A stretch of 64,000 nucleotides of DNA from Comamonas sp. BIGb0152 (GTDB taxonomy: Bacteria; Pseudomonadota; Gammaproteobacteria; Burkholderiales; Burkholderiaceae_C): contig NZ_JANUDY010000005.1 of the NCBI RefSeq assembly GCF_024809975.1, positions 1 to 64,000 of the forward strand, given 5' to 3'. This document shows positions 17,755 through 27,071 of this stretch, one piece after another. The notes under the pieces were generated by a model. It worked only from the letters and a program-made list of their open reading frames with translations, was not told the origin of the DNA and searched no databases. Positions within the stretch are counted from its first letter, which is position 1, and each line of letters begins with the position of its first letter. The position numbers and the translations under genes were made by a program.

Positions 17755-18657
17755 TTAACCCTTGTTGTCCATGGCCGTGCGCAGGCCATCGGAGAGCAGA
17801 TTGAAGGAGATGGAGGTGATGAAAATCATCAGCCCCGGCAAGGCCGCCACCCAGGGCTGGGTGTAGATCGCCGTGCGCAAGGTGTTGAGCATCAGGCCCC
17901 ACTCGGGCTCGGGCGGCTTCACGCCCAGGCCCAGAAACGACAGGCCCGAGGCCAGGATCATGGACACCGCAATCAGGCTGGTGGCGTAGACAAAGATGGG
18001 CCCCAGCACATTGCCCAGCACATGCACCCGCACGATGGTGAAGGCGTTGGCACCGGTGGCGCGCGCCGCCTCCACATAGTCGCGGTTGCGGGCCTGGGCC
18101 GTCACGCTCTCGGCCACGCGGGCAATCTGCGGGATAAAGACAATCGTCAGCGACACCAGCGAGTTGAAGACGCCCGCGCCCAACGCGCCCGACAGCGCAA
18201 TGGCCAGCAGCACCGAGGGGAAGGCATAGAACACATCGATGGTGCGCATGATCACCGTGTTGGTGCGGCCACCGGCGTAGCCGGCCACAATGCCGATGCC
18301 CGTGCCGATCACAAAGGCCAGCAGCACCGGGGTGATGCCCATGAACAGCGACAGGCGCGCGCCCATCATCAGGCGCGAGAGCATGTCGCGCCCCAGCTCA
18401 TCGCTGCCCAGCGGCAGGCCTGCCGTGCCAATCGGCTTGAGGCGTTTGAGGATCGAGGCCAGGTAGGGATCGGCTGGCGTGATCCAGGGCGCGAACACCG
18501 CCACCGCCACCAGCAGCACGATGACGGCGGCAGCGCCCATCGCCACCGGGTCATGCAGCAGGCGCTGCAGCACCGAGGACCAATAGCCGCGTGAGCGCTG
18601 GGCCGGCAGCGGCTGCACCTGGGCCGCTGCTGCATCGGGAAGGGAAAGACTGGTCAT
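17755..18657 (-). CDS. Dipeptide-type ABC transporter permease (DppC-like)
   Basis: The 300 residues contain a cytoplasmic N-terminus, about six transmembrane segments and the DppC-type start of the transport domain (PLGSDELGRDMLSRLMMG). The EAA loop that contacts the ATPase is EAARATGANAFTIVRVHVLGN. It pairs with the DppB-like permease upstream; the gap of 27 bases contains a GGAGGT ribosome binding site. Confidence 0.92.
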   Translation of the reverse strand: MTSLSLPDAAAAQVQPLPAQRSRGYWSSVLQRLLHDPVAMGAAAVIVLLVAVAVFAPWITPADPYLASILKRLKPIGTAGLPLGSDELGRDMLSRLMMGARLSLFMGITPVLLAFVIGTGIGIVAGYAGGRTNTVIMRTIDVFYAFPSVLLAIALSGALGAGVFNSLVSLTIVFIPQIARVAESVTAQARNRDYVEAARATGANAFTIVRVHVLGNVLGPIFVYATSLIAVSMILASGLSFLGLGVKPPEPEWGLMLNTLRTAIYTQPWVAALPGLMIFITSISFNLLSDGLRTAMDNKG

Positions 18658-18684
18658 AGGGACGGAACCTCCAGAAATCTGCGC

Positions 18685-19635
18685 TCAGCGGGCGATGCGG
18701 GGATCAAGCAGGGTCTGCACCACATCGATGATGAGGTTGAGCAGCACAAAGAACACGGCCAGCACCAGGATGGAGCCCTGCAGCAGTGGCAGATCGCGCT
18801 GGAAGATGGCCTGGTTGAGCAAAAAGCCGGTGCCCGGCCAGGAGAACACGGTCTCGATCAGGATGGAGCCGCCCAGCAGGTAGCCCAGCTGCAGGCCCAT
18901 CACCGCCAGCGCCGTAGGCGCCGCATTTTTGAGCACATGGCGGAAGATGCCCAGGTGGCCCAGGCCCTTGGCTTTGAGGCCCAGGATGAACTCCTGGTCC
19001 AGCAGTTCGGCCACCAGCGCGCGCACGGTGCGCGCGATGATGCCCATGGGGATCACCGACATGGTGATGGCCGGCAGGATCATGAACTGCACATGCGCCC
19101 AGTCCCAGGCCCAGTCGCCCGAGCCGCCCGGCCCCGCGCCGGTGGCAGGCAGCCACATCAGCTGCGACGAGAAGATGATGACCATCACCATGCCCAGCCA
19201 GTAGTGCGGCACGCTGACGCCCAGCATCGACAGCATGGAGCAGCTGCGGTCCACCCAGGAGTTGCGAAAGTAACCCGCCACAAAACCAAACAGGCTGCCC
19301 AGCACAAAGCCGATCAAGGTGGCCACCACCGCCAGGCGCAAGGTGTTGACCACCGCTGTCATCACCTCGGTCGTCACCGGCCGGCTGGTGGCAATCGACT
19401 GGCCCAGATCGCCTTGCAGCGCGCGCCAGACCCAGCGCAGAAACTGCTCGGGCAGCGGCCGGTTAAAGCCATACAGCTCGCGCATCTGGGCCTGCAGCTC
19501 GGCCGATGCATCGGCGGGCAAGACCGACACCAAGGGGTCGCCCGGGGCGATATGCACCAGGGCAAAGCACAGCAGGGCCACGCCCAGCATGATGGGCAGG
19601 GTGTAGACAATGCGTCTGAACAGGTAGGCAAGCAT
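18685..19635 (-). CDS. Dipeptide-type ABC transporter permease (DppB-like)
   Basis: The 316 residues begin MLAYLFRRIVYTLPIML, the standard DppB start, followed by PGDPLVSVLPADAS. The EAA loop is ILGLKAKGLGHLGIFRHVLKN. About six transmembrane segments form half of the pore. The gene is separated from the binding-protein gene by 125 bases that contain a strong stem-loop. Confidence 0.92.
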   Translation of the reverse strand: MLAYLFRRIVYTLPIMLGVALLCFALVHIAPGDPLVSVLPADASAELQAQMRELYGFNRPLPEQFLRWVWRALQGDLGQSIATSRPVTTEVMTAVVNTLRLAVVATLIGFVLGSLFGFVAGYFRNSWVDRSCSMLSMLGVSVPHYWLGMVMVIIFSSQLMWLPATGAGPGGSGDWAWDWAHVQFMILPAITMSVIPMGIIARTVRALVAELLDQEFILGLKAKGLGHLGIFRHVLKNAAPTALAVMGLQLGYLLGGSILIETVFSWPGTGFLLNQAIFQRDLPLLQGSILVLAVFFVLLNLIIDVVQTLLDPRIAR

Positions 19636-19712
19636 GGCGGATCAGAGGTTCGTGGGGAGAGAAGCGGACCATGCGGGGTCGCACTGACGAGGCATGCGCA
19701 GGGCATGCGGTG

Positions 19713-19747
19713 GGTGTGCAGCGGCGTCTTGGCGCCGTCTGCACACC
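19713..19747 (-). promoter_or_regulatory. Strong stem-loop between the binding-protein gene and the permease genes
   Basis: GGTGTGCAG pairs with CTGCACACC and the inner CGGCG with CGCCG, giving a stem of about 14 bp with one bulge and a 6-base loop. There is no T-run, so it is not a classical terminator. Hairpins in this position of ABC-importer operons often protect the 3' end of the binding-protein message and lower expression of downstream genes; that role is inferred here. Confidence 0.65.
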
Positions 19748-19760
19748 TTGGGCAGCCGGC

Positions 19761-21431
19761 TTACTTCATCGTCATCGTTGCGATATCGATGAACCAGCTT
19801 TGGGGCTGCACCACGTTGCCGACCTTGGCCGACATGGCGCGCGGGCCCACATCGTGTGCCACAAACAGGAAGGGCGACTCATCGACCACGAGGGTGTGCA
19901 GCTCGGCCAGCGCCTTGTCGCGCTCCTTGGCATCAAAGGTGGTGCGGGCCTTGTCCACCACGGCATCCACCGCCTTGTTGCTGTAGAAGCCCCAGTTGTT
20001 GGACAGCGGCGGGAAGGACTTGGTGCTGACAAAGCGCACCATCGCAAAGAACGGGTCCATGGTGGCCGCCGTCACATTGGTGGCGCTGGCCTTGTTGGCA
20101 CCCGGGTCCTTGGCGCCCAGGCGCCAGCCCGAGAACAGCGTGTTCCACTCCACCACATCAAACTCCACATCAAAGAAGCATTCCTTGAGGTTTTGCTGGA
20201 TGAACTCGTTCATCGGCAAAGGCTGCATCTGGCCCGAGCCCGAGGCGGAGGTCTGGATCTTCACCTTGATCGGCTTGCTGGCGCTAAAACCCGCCTGCGT
20301 CATCAGCGCCTGCGCGGCCTTCACGTCGTACTTGATCTGAAAGCTGGGGCTGCCGCGCCAGGGGTGGCCGGGCTCAAAGATGCCGGTCGCCGGCTCCATC
20401 TGGCCGTTCAGCAACTGCTTCATGCTGGCGCGGTCCACACACAGGTTGGCAGCGTGGCGCACGCGCTTGTCCAGCCAGGGCGAACCTTCCACAAACGAAA
20501 ACTGCCAAGGCCAGATGTGGGGTTGCAGGTTGGAATACACCTTGAAGCCCCGCGCCTTGATCGCATCCATTGCATCGGGTGCCGGCGCCTCGATCCAGTC
20601 CACCTGGCCGCTCATCAGCGCAGCGGTACGCGAGTTGGCCTCGGGCAGCGGCAGCAGCACCACCTTGTCGATGGTGGGCGTGCGCTTGGGGTCCCAGTAG
20701 CCGGTGTTCTTGACCATCTCAAAGCGCTCGCGCGGCACCAGGCGCGCGCCCTTGAAAGGGCCGGTGCCCGAAGGGTCGGCGGCAAACGCCGTCCAGGCCG
20801 CCTTGCTGCGCTCGGCCTTGCCGCTGACCGATGCCGGCACTGCGGCCAGCTTCTTGGCCCAGTGCGCGGGCGAGGCCATGAACAGATTGCTCAGGTTGAT
20901 CGGCAAGAAGGAATCGGGCTCGCTGGTGGTCAGCTCCACCGTCAGGTCATCGATCTTCTTGGCGGACTTGAGCGTGGGCATGCGCGAGGCAGTCACCCCC
21001 ACCTGGGCCGGGTCAAACTGCTCGGCCTCCTTGTCCAGCACCTTGTTCACGTTCCAGACCACGGCATCGGCCGTGAAGGCGCTGCCATCGTGGAACTTGA
21101 CACCGGGGCGCAGCTTGAACAGCCACTTGGTCTTGTCCTTGGCATCCACCTCCCAGGACAGCGCCAGGCCCGGCACCAGCTCGCTGGGCTTGTCGGCCTT
21201 GCTCAGGTCCCACTGGGTCAGCGCGTCATACAGCGGAATGCCGGTGAAGCGGTTGCCCTCAAAACCCTGGTCCGGCTGGCCTGAAGTGCGCGGGATATCG
21301 CCCGCAGTCATTGCAATGCGCAGCACTTTTTCCTGGGCCATGGCGGCACCAGCGCCCAGCGCCAGGGTGACAGCCAGAGCCAGGCTTTTGAGCGCGGGGC
21401 GGGAGACGGAGAAACCGGAAGACGCTTGCAT
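19761..21431 (-). CDS. ABC transporter substrate-binding protein, family 5 (DppA/OppA type)
   Basis: This periplasmic solute receptor of the importer has 556 residues. A signal peptide ends near LGAGAAMAQ, and the SBP_bac_5 fold shows in LRPGVKFHDGSAFTADAVVWNVNKV and the closing lobe (SPFLFVAHDVGPRAM). The ATG at 21431 begins a normal signal peptide; an in-frame start 13 codons upstream does not. It is the first gene of the minus-strand importer operon, divergent from the M20 carbamoylase across 162 bases that must hold both promoters. The ligand is unknown. Confidence 0.92.
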   Translation of the reverse strand: MQASSGFSVSRPALKSLALAVTLALGAGAAMAQEKVLRIAMTAGDIPRTSGQPDQGFEGNRFTGIPLYDALTQWDLSKADKPSELVPGLALSWEVDAKDKTKWLFKLRPGVKFHDGSAFTADAVVWNVNKVLDKEAEQFDPAQVGVTASRMPTLKSAKKIDDLTVELTTSEPDSFLPINLSNLFMASPAHWAKKLAAVPASVSGKAERSKAAWTAFAADPSGTGPFKGARLVPRERFEMVKNTGYWDPKRTPTIDKVVLLPLPEANSRTAALMSGQVDWIEAPAPDAMDAIKARGFKVYSNLQPHIWPWQFSFVEGSPWLDKRVRHAANLCVDRASMKQLLNGQMEPATGIFEPGHPWRGSPSFQIKYDVKAAQALMTQAGFSASKPIKVKIQTSASGSGQMQPLPMNEFIQQNLKECFFDVEFDVVEWNTLFSGWRLGAKDPGANKASATNVTAATMDPFFAMVRFVSTKSFPPLSNNWGFYSNKAVDAVVDKARTTFDAKERDKALAELHTLVVDESPFLFVAHDVGPRAMSAKVGNVVQPQSWFIDIATMTMK

Positions 21432-21593
21432 CACAGGACCTTTCCAAGGAGTGGGGGATGACAAGTCCAAAGCAAGCTGCGTGCCACATCACACATATCG
21501 ATTAACGATACAAGTGATTGATTCATCGATATTTTTGGCATGCTTTATGCGAACGGTCTGCGCATTGATCGCCTCACTTTCAGGAGTACCCGC

Positions 21594-22847
21594 ATGACCC
21601 CAATAGACAGCCTGCGCATTGATGAACACCGCCTCTGGCAATCGCTGATGGACCTCGCCCAGATTGGGGCCACGCCCAAAGGCGGTGTCTGCCGTATCGC
21701 CTTGACCGATGAAGACAAGGCCGGCCGCGACCAGGTCGTGCAATGGTTCCGCGACGCGGGCCTGCAGGTGCGCGTGGACGAAGTGGGCAATGTGTTTGGC
21801 CGCCGCCCCGGCACCGATGCGCAGGCGCGCGCCGTGGCCACCGGCAGCCATATCGACACCCAGCCCACGGGCGGCAAGTTCGACGGCAACTACGGCGTGC
21901 TGGCCGGGCTGGAGGTGGTACGCACGCTCAACAGCCACGGCATACAGACCGTCGCGCCGCTGGAAGTGGCCTTTTGGATGAACGAGGAAGGCACGCGCTT
22001 CACGCCGGTGATGATGGGCTCTGGTGCATTTGCGGGAATTTTTGGTGCAGACCACATCCGCTCGCAACAAGATGGTGCAGGCCTCACCGTCGGCGATGAG
22101 CTGGCCCGCATCGGCTACCTGGGCGATGTGGCCTGTGGCGATGTGCCCGGTGGGGCGTTTGCGGCTTACTTTGAAGCGCATATCGAGCAAGGCCCGGTGC
22201 TGGAAGCCTATGACAAACCGATTGGCATCGTCAGCGGCGCGCTGGGCCAGCAGTGGTATGACGTGAGCGTCACCGGCATGGACGCGCATGCCGGCCCCAC
22301 GCCGATGGACCTGCGCCATGACGCGATGCTGGCCGCTGCCCGCATGGTCGATGCCGTCAACCGCATCGCGCTGGACCAGGCACCGCACGGGCGCGGCACC
22401 GTCGGCCATCTGCAGGTGCTGCCCAACTCCCGCAATGTGATCCCGGGCCAGGTCAAGTTCAGCGTGGATTTTCGCAACCTCTCGCAAGCGGGGCTGGATG
22501 CGATGGACGCGGCCATGCGCAGCACGTTTGCGCAGCTGGCCGCCCAGTGCCAGTGCGAGGTGGCTATCGACCAGGTGGTGCGCTTTGCGCCCTGCATCTT
22601 CCACCCCGACTGCGTGGCCAGCGTGCGCGGCGCGGCCGATACCTTGGGCTATGCGCATATGGATGTCGTCAGCGGCGCCGGGCATGACGCCGTCTATGTG
22701 CACAGCGTCGCGCCCACCGCGATGATCTTTGTGCCCTGCAAGGACGGCATCAGCCACAACGAGATCGAGGACGCCAAATCCGAGCACCTGGCCGCTGGCT
22801 GCAATGTGCTGCTGCATGCGATGCTGGCGCATGCCGGCGTGGCTTGA
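21594..22847 (+). CDS. M20-family Zn hydrolase: N-carbamoyl amino acid hydrolase / beta-ureidopropionase / allantoate amidohydrolase-like
   Basis: These enzymes hydrolyse a carbamoyl or ureido C-N bond, releasing ammonia and CO2. The 417 residues include the bimetal ligands in GSHIDTQPTGGKFDGNYGV, MNEEGTRF, EAHIEQGPVLE and, near the end, ISHNEIED. The dimerisation domain carries VTGMDAHAGPTPMDLRHD and VIPGQVKFSVDFRN. The ATG at 21594 has AGGAG about 8 bases upstream. Sequence alone does not separate AllC, HyuC and PydC. The beta-alanine genes nearby favour 3-ureidopropionate and AllA favours an allantoin intermediate. Confidence 0.9.
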   Translation: MTPIDSLRIDEHRLWQSLMDLAQIGATPKGGVCRIALTDEDKAGRDQVVQWFRDAGLQVRVDEVGNVFGRRPGTDAQARAVATGSHIDTQPTGGKFDGNYGVLAGLEVVRTLNSHGIQTVAPLEVAFWMNEEGTRFTPVMMGSGAFAGIFGADHIRSQQDGAGLTVGDELARIGYLGDVACGDVPGGAFAAYFEAHIEQGPVLEAYDKPIGIVSGALGQQWYDVSVTGMDAHAGPTPMDLRHDAMLAAARMVDAVNRIALDQAPHGRGTVGHLQVLPNSRNVIPGQVKFSVDFRNLSQAGLDAMDAAMRSTFAQLAAQCQCEVAIDQVVRFAPCIFHPDCVASVRGAADTLGYAHMDVVSGAGHDAVYVHSVAPTAMIFVPCKDGISHNEIEDAKSEHLAAGCNVLLHAMLAHAGVA

Positions 22848-22881
22848 TGCGGCGCTGAAAGCCATCAAAGCGGTAGAAGAA

Positions 22882-22910
22882 CGTGGAGCGCTCGGGCTCC
22901 GCGTTTTTTT
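22882..22910 (+). terminator. Rho-independent terminator after the M20 hydrolase
   Basis: CGTGGAGC and GCTCCGCG form an 8-bp stem (one G-T pair) with a 6-base loop, followed by seven Ts. The T-run runs into the stop codon of the convergent IclR gene at 22909, so the two genes share this 3' boundary. Confidence 0.9.
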
Positions 22911-23769
22911 AGTCCGCAGGCAATAACTGCGACACCGCCCGCGCACATTCAATCACCAGCGGCGCCAGCGCCTGCTGGGCATCGGCCATGTTCCAGCGGC
23001 TGGTAGGAGGCGCCAGGTGGATGGCACCAACGACCACGCCACGTGCATTGAAGACCGGCGCGGCAATGCCCATGTCGCCCAGAAACAGCTCTTCGCAGTT
23101 GGTGGCATAGCCCGTTTGCTGGCACAGCGCCAGGCGCTCCATGACGGCATCCACCGTCGTCAAGGTGGCGCGGGTGCGGGCGGGCAGGGGCGCCTGCTGC
23201 AGCCGCTTGCGGGCCTCTTGCGCAGGCAGCTGGCTCAGGTAGGCGCGGCCACAGCTGCTGGCATACAGGGGCACCTGGGTGCCCACCGGTGTCAGCACGG
23301 GGATGTGCTGCGTCGTCAGCACCTGGGCCAGGTAGACCATGTGCGTGCCCGCTGGCTCGGACAAGGTCGCCGTCTCGCCGCTTTGCCGCGCCAGCTGTGC
23401 CAGGTAGGTGTGGGCGGCGCTGATCATCGGGTGGGCATCCAGGTAGTTAAAGCCCAGCTCCACCACACGCGGCAGCAGCACAAAGCGCCGTGTGCTCGGG
23501 TGCTTGCCGATGTAGCCCAGCGCCTGCAAGGTATGCACCGAGCGCTGGGCCGAGGCCTTGGTCATGCCGGTGGCCTGCGCAATCTCGGCCAGGGTCATGC
23601 TGCGGTGCGCGGCATTGAAGGCGCAGAGCACCTGCAGGCCCTTGGCCAGCGAGAGGTTGAAGAGGCTGTCGGAGGGGGGTGCCGATGCGGAAAGCGCTTC
23701 CGATGGCGCTGCGGCCGCAGGCAGGGCTGCGGGCTCAGAAAACAGGTGGGAGGCGGTGTTGGAGCGCAT
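22909..23769 (-). CDS. IclR-family transcriptional regulator
   Basis: The 286 residues comprise a winged-helix DNA-binding domain (LAKGLQVLCAF, MTLAEIAQATGMTKASAQRSVHTLQALGYI) and an IclR effector domain (PVGTQVPLYASSCGRAYLSQL; YATNCEELFLGDMGIAAPVFNARG). The ATG at 23769 (MRSNTASH) is preferred; the frame extends 22 codons further without a convincing start. It sits between the carbamoylase and the beta-alanine genes, so it probably controls one or both, and the effector may be a pathway intermediate. This is inferred from position. Confidence 0.9.
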   Translation of the reverse strand: MRSNTASHLFSEPAALPAAAAPSEALSASAPPSDSLFNLSLAKGLQVLCAFNAAHRSMTLAEIAQATGMTKASAQRSVHTLQALGYIGKHPSTRRFVLLPRVVELGFNYLDAHPMISAAHTYLAQLARQSGETATLSEPAGTHMVYLAQVLTTQHIPVLTPVGTQVPLYASSCGRAYLSQLPAQEARKRLQQAPLPARTRATLTTVDAVMERLALCQQTGYATNCEELFLGDMGIAAPVFNARGVVVGAIHLAPPTSRWNMADAQQALAPLVIECARAVSQLLPAD

Positions 23770-23879
23770 GGTGCGAAGGCTGGGGGCAATGCCCTGAGCT
23801 TCGCAAGAAACGCACCAACTTGCAGCAGATCCCATCGCGTTGGATGGGAGGCTGCTGCAGCGCCTTTTAAAGCCTTGGC

Positions 23880-25397
23880 TTAGCGGCTGCTGGGGAAGCT
23901 GAACACCGCGCCATCGCGCACGCCGGCGCTGGGCCAGCGCTGGGTGATGGTCTTGCGCTTGGTGTAAAAGCGCACGGCGTCAGGCCCATAGGCGTGCAGA
24001 TCGCCAAACAGGCTGCGCTTCCAGCCACCAAACGAGTGGTAGGCGACAGGCACGGGCAGCGGCACATTGATGCCGACCATGCCGACCAGAATATGGTCGC
24101 TGAAGTAGCGGGCTGCTTCGCCATCGCGGGTGAAGATGCAGGTGCCGTTGCCGTACTCGTGCGCGTTGATCAGGTCCATCGCCTCCTGCAAGGTCTTGAC
24201 CCGCACAATGCCCAGCACCGGGCCAAAGATCTCTTCCTGGTAGATCTTCATGCCGGGGCGCACGTTGTCAAAGAGGCACGGGCCCAGGAAGTAGCCGTCC
24301 TCGTGACCTGCCACCTGCAGGCTGCGGCCGTCGATCAGCAGCTTGGCGCCCTCTTGCACACCGCTGTCCACATAGGCCTTGACCTTCTCGAAATGCGGCT
24401 TGGTGATCAGCGGACCCATGTCGTTGCCGTTGTCGGTGCCCGGGCCCACCTTCATCTTGGCAATCTCGGCGCTCAGGCCGGCAATCATCTGGTCGGCCAC
24501 CTCGTCACCCACAGCCACCACCAGCGGCACGGCCATGCAGCGCTCGCCGCAGCTGCCGTAGGCGGCGCCCATCATCGCAGTCACGGCGTTGCTGATGTCG
24601 GCATCAGGCATCACCACCGCATGGTTCTTGGCACCGCCCAGCGCTTGCACGCGCTTGCCGTTCTTGCAGCCTTCGCCGTAGATGTACTCGGCAATCGGCG
24701 TCGATCCGACAAAGCTCACGGCCTTGACGCGCGGGTCCTTCAGCAAGGTATCGACCGCTTCCTTGTCGCCATTGACGACGTTGAGCACGCCTGGTGGCAG
24801 GCCGGCTTCTTGCGCCAGCTGGGCAATGAACAGCGCGCTGGTCGGGTCGCGCTCGGAGGGCTTGAGCACAAAGGTGTTGCCGCAGGCCACGGCCATGGGC
24901 CACATCCACAGCGGCACCATGGCCGGAAAGTTGAACGGCGTGATGCCCGCCGTCACACCCAGCGCCTGGAACTCGCTCCAGCTGTCGATATTGGGGCCCA
25001 CATTGCGGCTGTGCTCACCCTTGAGCAGCTCGGGCGCGTAGCTGGCGAACTCGACGTTCTCGATACCGCGTTGCAGCTCGCCATGCGCATCGGCCAGCAC
25101 CTTGCCGTGCTCGGCGGTGATCATCGCGGCGATCTTGTCGGCGTTCTGCTCCAGCAGCAGCTTGATCTGGCCCATGATGCGCGCGCGCTTGAGCGGCGGC
25201 GTATTGCGCCAGGCGGGGAAGGCCTTTTCGCTCGAAGCAATCGCTGCCTCCACCGTGGCCTGGCTGGCCAGCTCCACGCTCACCGTCGACTGGCCCGTTG
25301 CCGGGTTGAACACCGGCTGCGTGCGGCCGCCATCGTGCACGATCTTGCCGTCGATCAAATGGCCAACCGTGGCCGTCACATTCTTGTCGTGGTTCAT
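23880..25397 (-). CDS. mmsA: CoA-acylating methylmalonate/malonate-semialdehyde dehydrogenase
   Basis: It converts malonate semialdehyde (from beta-alanine) or methylmalonate semialdehyde (from valine) plus CoA and NAD to acetyl- or propionyl-CoA. The 505 residues are typical. Visible are the nucleotide-binding FVGSTPIAEYIY, ALGGAKNHAVVMPDAD, the catalytic Cys in GSCGERCMA, and QEEIFGPVLGIVRVKTL. The ATG at 25397 has AAGAGAG upstream and the family start (GHLIDGKIV). It lies 109 bases downstream of the aminotransferase that would make its substrate. Confidence 0.93.
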   Translation of the reverse strand: MNHDKNVTATVGHLIDGKIVHDGGRTQPVFNPATGQSTVSVELASQATVEAAIASSEKAFPAWRNTPPLKRARIMGQIKLLLEQNADKIAAMITAEHGKVLADAHGELQRGIENVEFASYAPELLKGEHSRNVGPNIDSWSEFQALGVTAGITPFNFPAMVPLWMWPMAVACGNTFVLKPSERDPTSALFIAQLAQEAGLPPGVLNVVNGDKEAVDTLLKDPRVKAVSFVGSTPIAEYIYGEGCKNGKRVQALGGAKNHAVVMPDADISNAVTAMMGAAYGSCGERCMAVPLVVAVGDEVADQMIAGLSAEIAKMKVGPGTDNGNDMGPLITKPHFEKVKAYVDSGVQEGAKLLIDGRSLQVAGHEDGYFLGPCLFDNVRPGMKIYQEEIFGPVLGIVRVKTLQEAMDLINAHEYGNGTCIFTRDGEAARYFSDHILVGMVGINVPLPVPVAYHSFGGWKRSLFGDLHAYGPDAVRFYTKRKTITQRWPSAGVRDGAVFSFPSSR

Positions 25398-25506
25398 CAA
25401 AGTCTCTCTTGGAAATGTCTCGAAATGGGGGGCGAAATAGCGCGGGTCTGAACGCAAAATGCTGCTGGCCGGTGCGTCACCGTCGCCAGCAGCCAGGGGC
25501 GCACCG

Positions 25507-26868
25507 TCAGTTGGTTTCAGCCAGCGCGTCGCCCAGGGCGTTGATCAAGCGGTCGATCTCGGCCTTTTCGCTGATAAAGGGCGGCGCCAGCTGGATGGTG
25601 TCGCCACCGTAGCGCACGTAGAAGCCTTTTTCCCAGCACTTCATCGCGATCTCATAGGGGCGCTTGGCCGGCTCGCCCGGCAGCGCGGCAATGGTAAAGC
25701 CCGCCGCCAGGCCGTAGTTGCGGATGTCGGCGATGTGCTTGGCACCCTTCAGGCTGTGCACGGCGTTTTCAAAGTACGGCGCCAGCGCCTTGACGCGGCC
25801 GGGCATGTCTTCTTTTTCCAGAATGTCCATAACCGCCACGCCAGCCGCGCAGGCCACCGGGTGGGCCGAGTAGGTGTAGCCGTGGGCAAACTCCAGCATG
25901 TACTCGGGGCCGCCAGCGGCCATAAAGGTGTCGTAGATTTCTTTGGTGACCACGCAGCCGCCCAGTGGCTGGGCGCCATTGGTCACCTGCTTGGCAAAGT
26001 TCATGATGTCGGGCACCACGCCAAAGGCTTCGGCACCGGTCCAGGCACCGCAGCGGCCAAAGCCGGTGATGACTTCATCAAAAATCAGCAGAATGCCGTT
26101 TTGCGTGCAGATCTCGCGGATGCGTTCCAGGTAGCCCTTGGGCGGGATCACCACGCCAGCCGAGCCCGAGAACGGCTCGACGATCACCGCAGCGATATTG
26201 CTGGCGTCATGCAGCGCGATCACATCGAGCAGCTTGTCGGCCAGCGCGCGGCCGCCTTCATCGGACATGCCTTTTTGGAAGGTGCCGGCCGGTGGCTGGG
26301 TGTGGGGCAGGTGGTCGGCCACAATGCCCTGGCCAAACATCTTGCGGTTGCCGGCAATGCCGCCCACCGAGATGCCGCCGTAGTTCACGCCGTGGTAGCC
26401 CTTCTCGCGGCCCACCAGCACCGTCTTGCCGGCCTGGCCCTTCAGGCGCCAGTAAGCGCGCACCATCTTCAGCGAGGTGTCGGCCGCCTCCGAGCCCGAG
26501 CCGGTAAAGAACACATGGTCCAGTCCTGCTGGCGTGTGTTCCTTGATCTTGTTGGCCAGCGCAAACGAGGCCGGGTGGCCAAACTGGAAAGCCGGTGCGT
26601 AATCCAGCTGCAAGGCGGCCTTGCCAATCGCTTCGGCCACTTCCTTGCGGCCATGGCCAATGCCCGAGCACCACAGGCCCGAGAGGCCGTCAAAAATCTT
26701 GCGGCCATCGCCATCGGTGTAGTAGGCGCCCTGGCCGCTCACGATCATGCGCGGCTTGGCCTTGAAGTTGCGGTTGCCGGTAAAGGGCATCCAGTGCGCC
26801 TCCAGCCAGGCCGCATCGGTGCGCAGCTGCGTGCTGCCCGTCGTATCGTCAATCTGCACAAAGCTCAT
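25507..26868 (-). CDS. Class III omega-aminotransferase, probable beta-alanine-pyruvate transaminase
   Basis: This PLP enzyme transfers the amino group of an omega-amino acid to pyruvate. The 453 residues contain YTDGDGRKIFDGLSGLWCSGIGHG, FTGSGSEAADTSLKMVRAYW, EPFSGSAGVVIPPKGYL, the PLP Asp in FDEVITGFGRCGAW, and the Schiff-base Lys in FAKQVTNGAQPLGG. AAGGAG lies 7 bases before the ATG. Its pairing with mmsA is the classic beta-alanine to malonate semialdehyde to acetyl-CoA route. A divergent lipoprotein gene lies 203 bases away; both promoters must be in that gap. Confidence 0.92.
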   Translation of the reverse strand: MSFVQIDDTTGSTQLRTDAAWLEAHWMPFTGNRNFKAKPRMIVSGQGAYYTDGDGRKIFDGLSGLWCSGIGHGRKEVAEAIGKAALQLDYAPAFQFGHPASFALANKIKEHTPAGLDHVFFTGSGSEAADTSLKMVRAYWRLKGQAGKTVLVGREKGYHGVNYGGISVGGIAGNRKMFGQGIVADHLPHTQPPAGTFQKGMSDEGGRALADKLLDVIALHDASNIAAVIVEPFSGSAGVVIPPKGYLERIREICTQNGILLIFDEVITGFGRCGAWTGAEAFGVVPDIMNFAKQVTNGAQPLGGCVVTKEIYDTFMAAGGPEYMLEFAHGYTYSAHPVACAAGVAVMDILEKEDMPGRVKALAPYFENAVHSLKGAKHIADIRNYGLAAGFTIAALPGEPAKRPYEIAMKCWEKGFYVRYGGDTIQLAPPFISEKAEIDRLINALGDALAETN

Positions 26869-27071
26869 GTCTGCTCCTTGAATCCGCCTGGCGGCTACCG
26901 GTGTTGATACGCCATTGTGGGGCGGGTCAATGCTTATTCAAAGAATGAGATATCAAAGCTCACTTGCTATTTTGCGCAAGTAAAAAAATTAGACAGCGAT
27001 ATGTGTTTTGCATTAGCCTCTCGTTTTCAATAAACATAAGCAATCGAAAGCACGTGGCTGATTGACACAGT

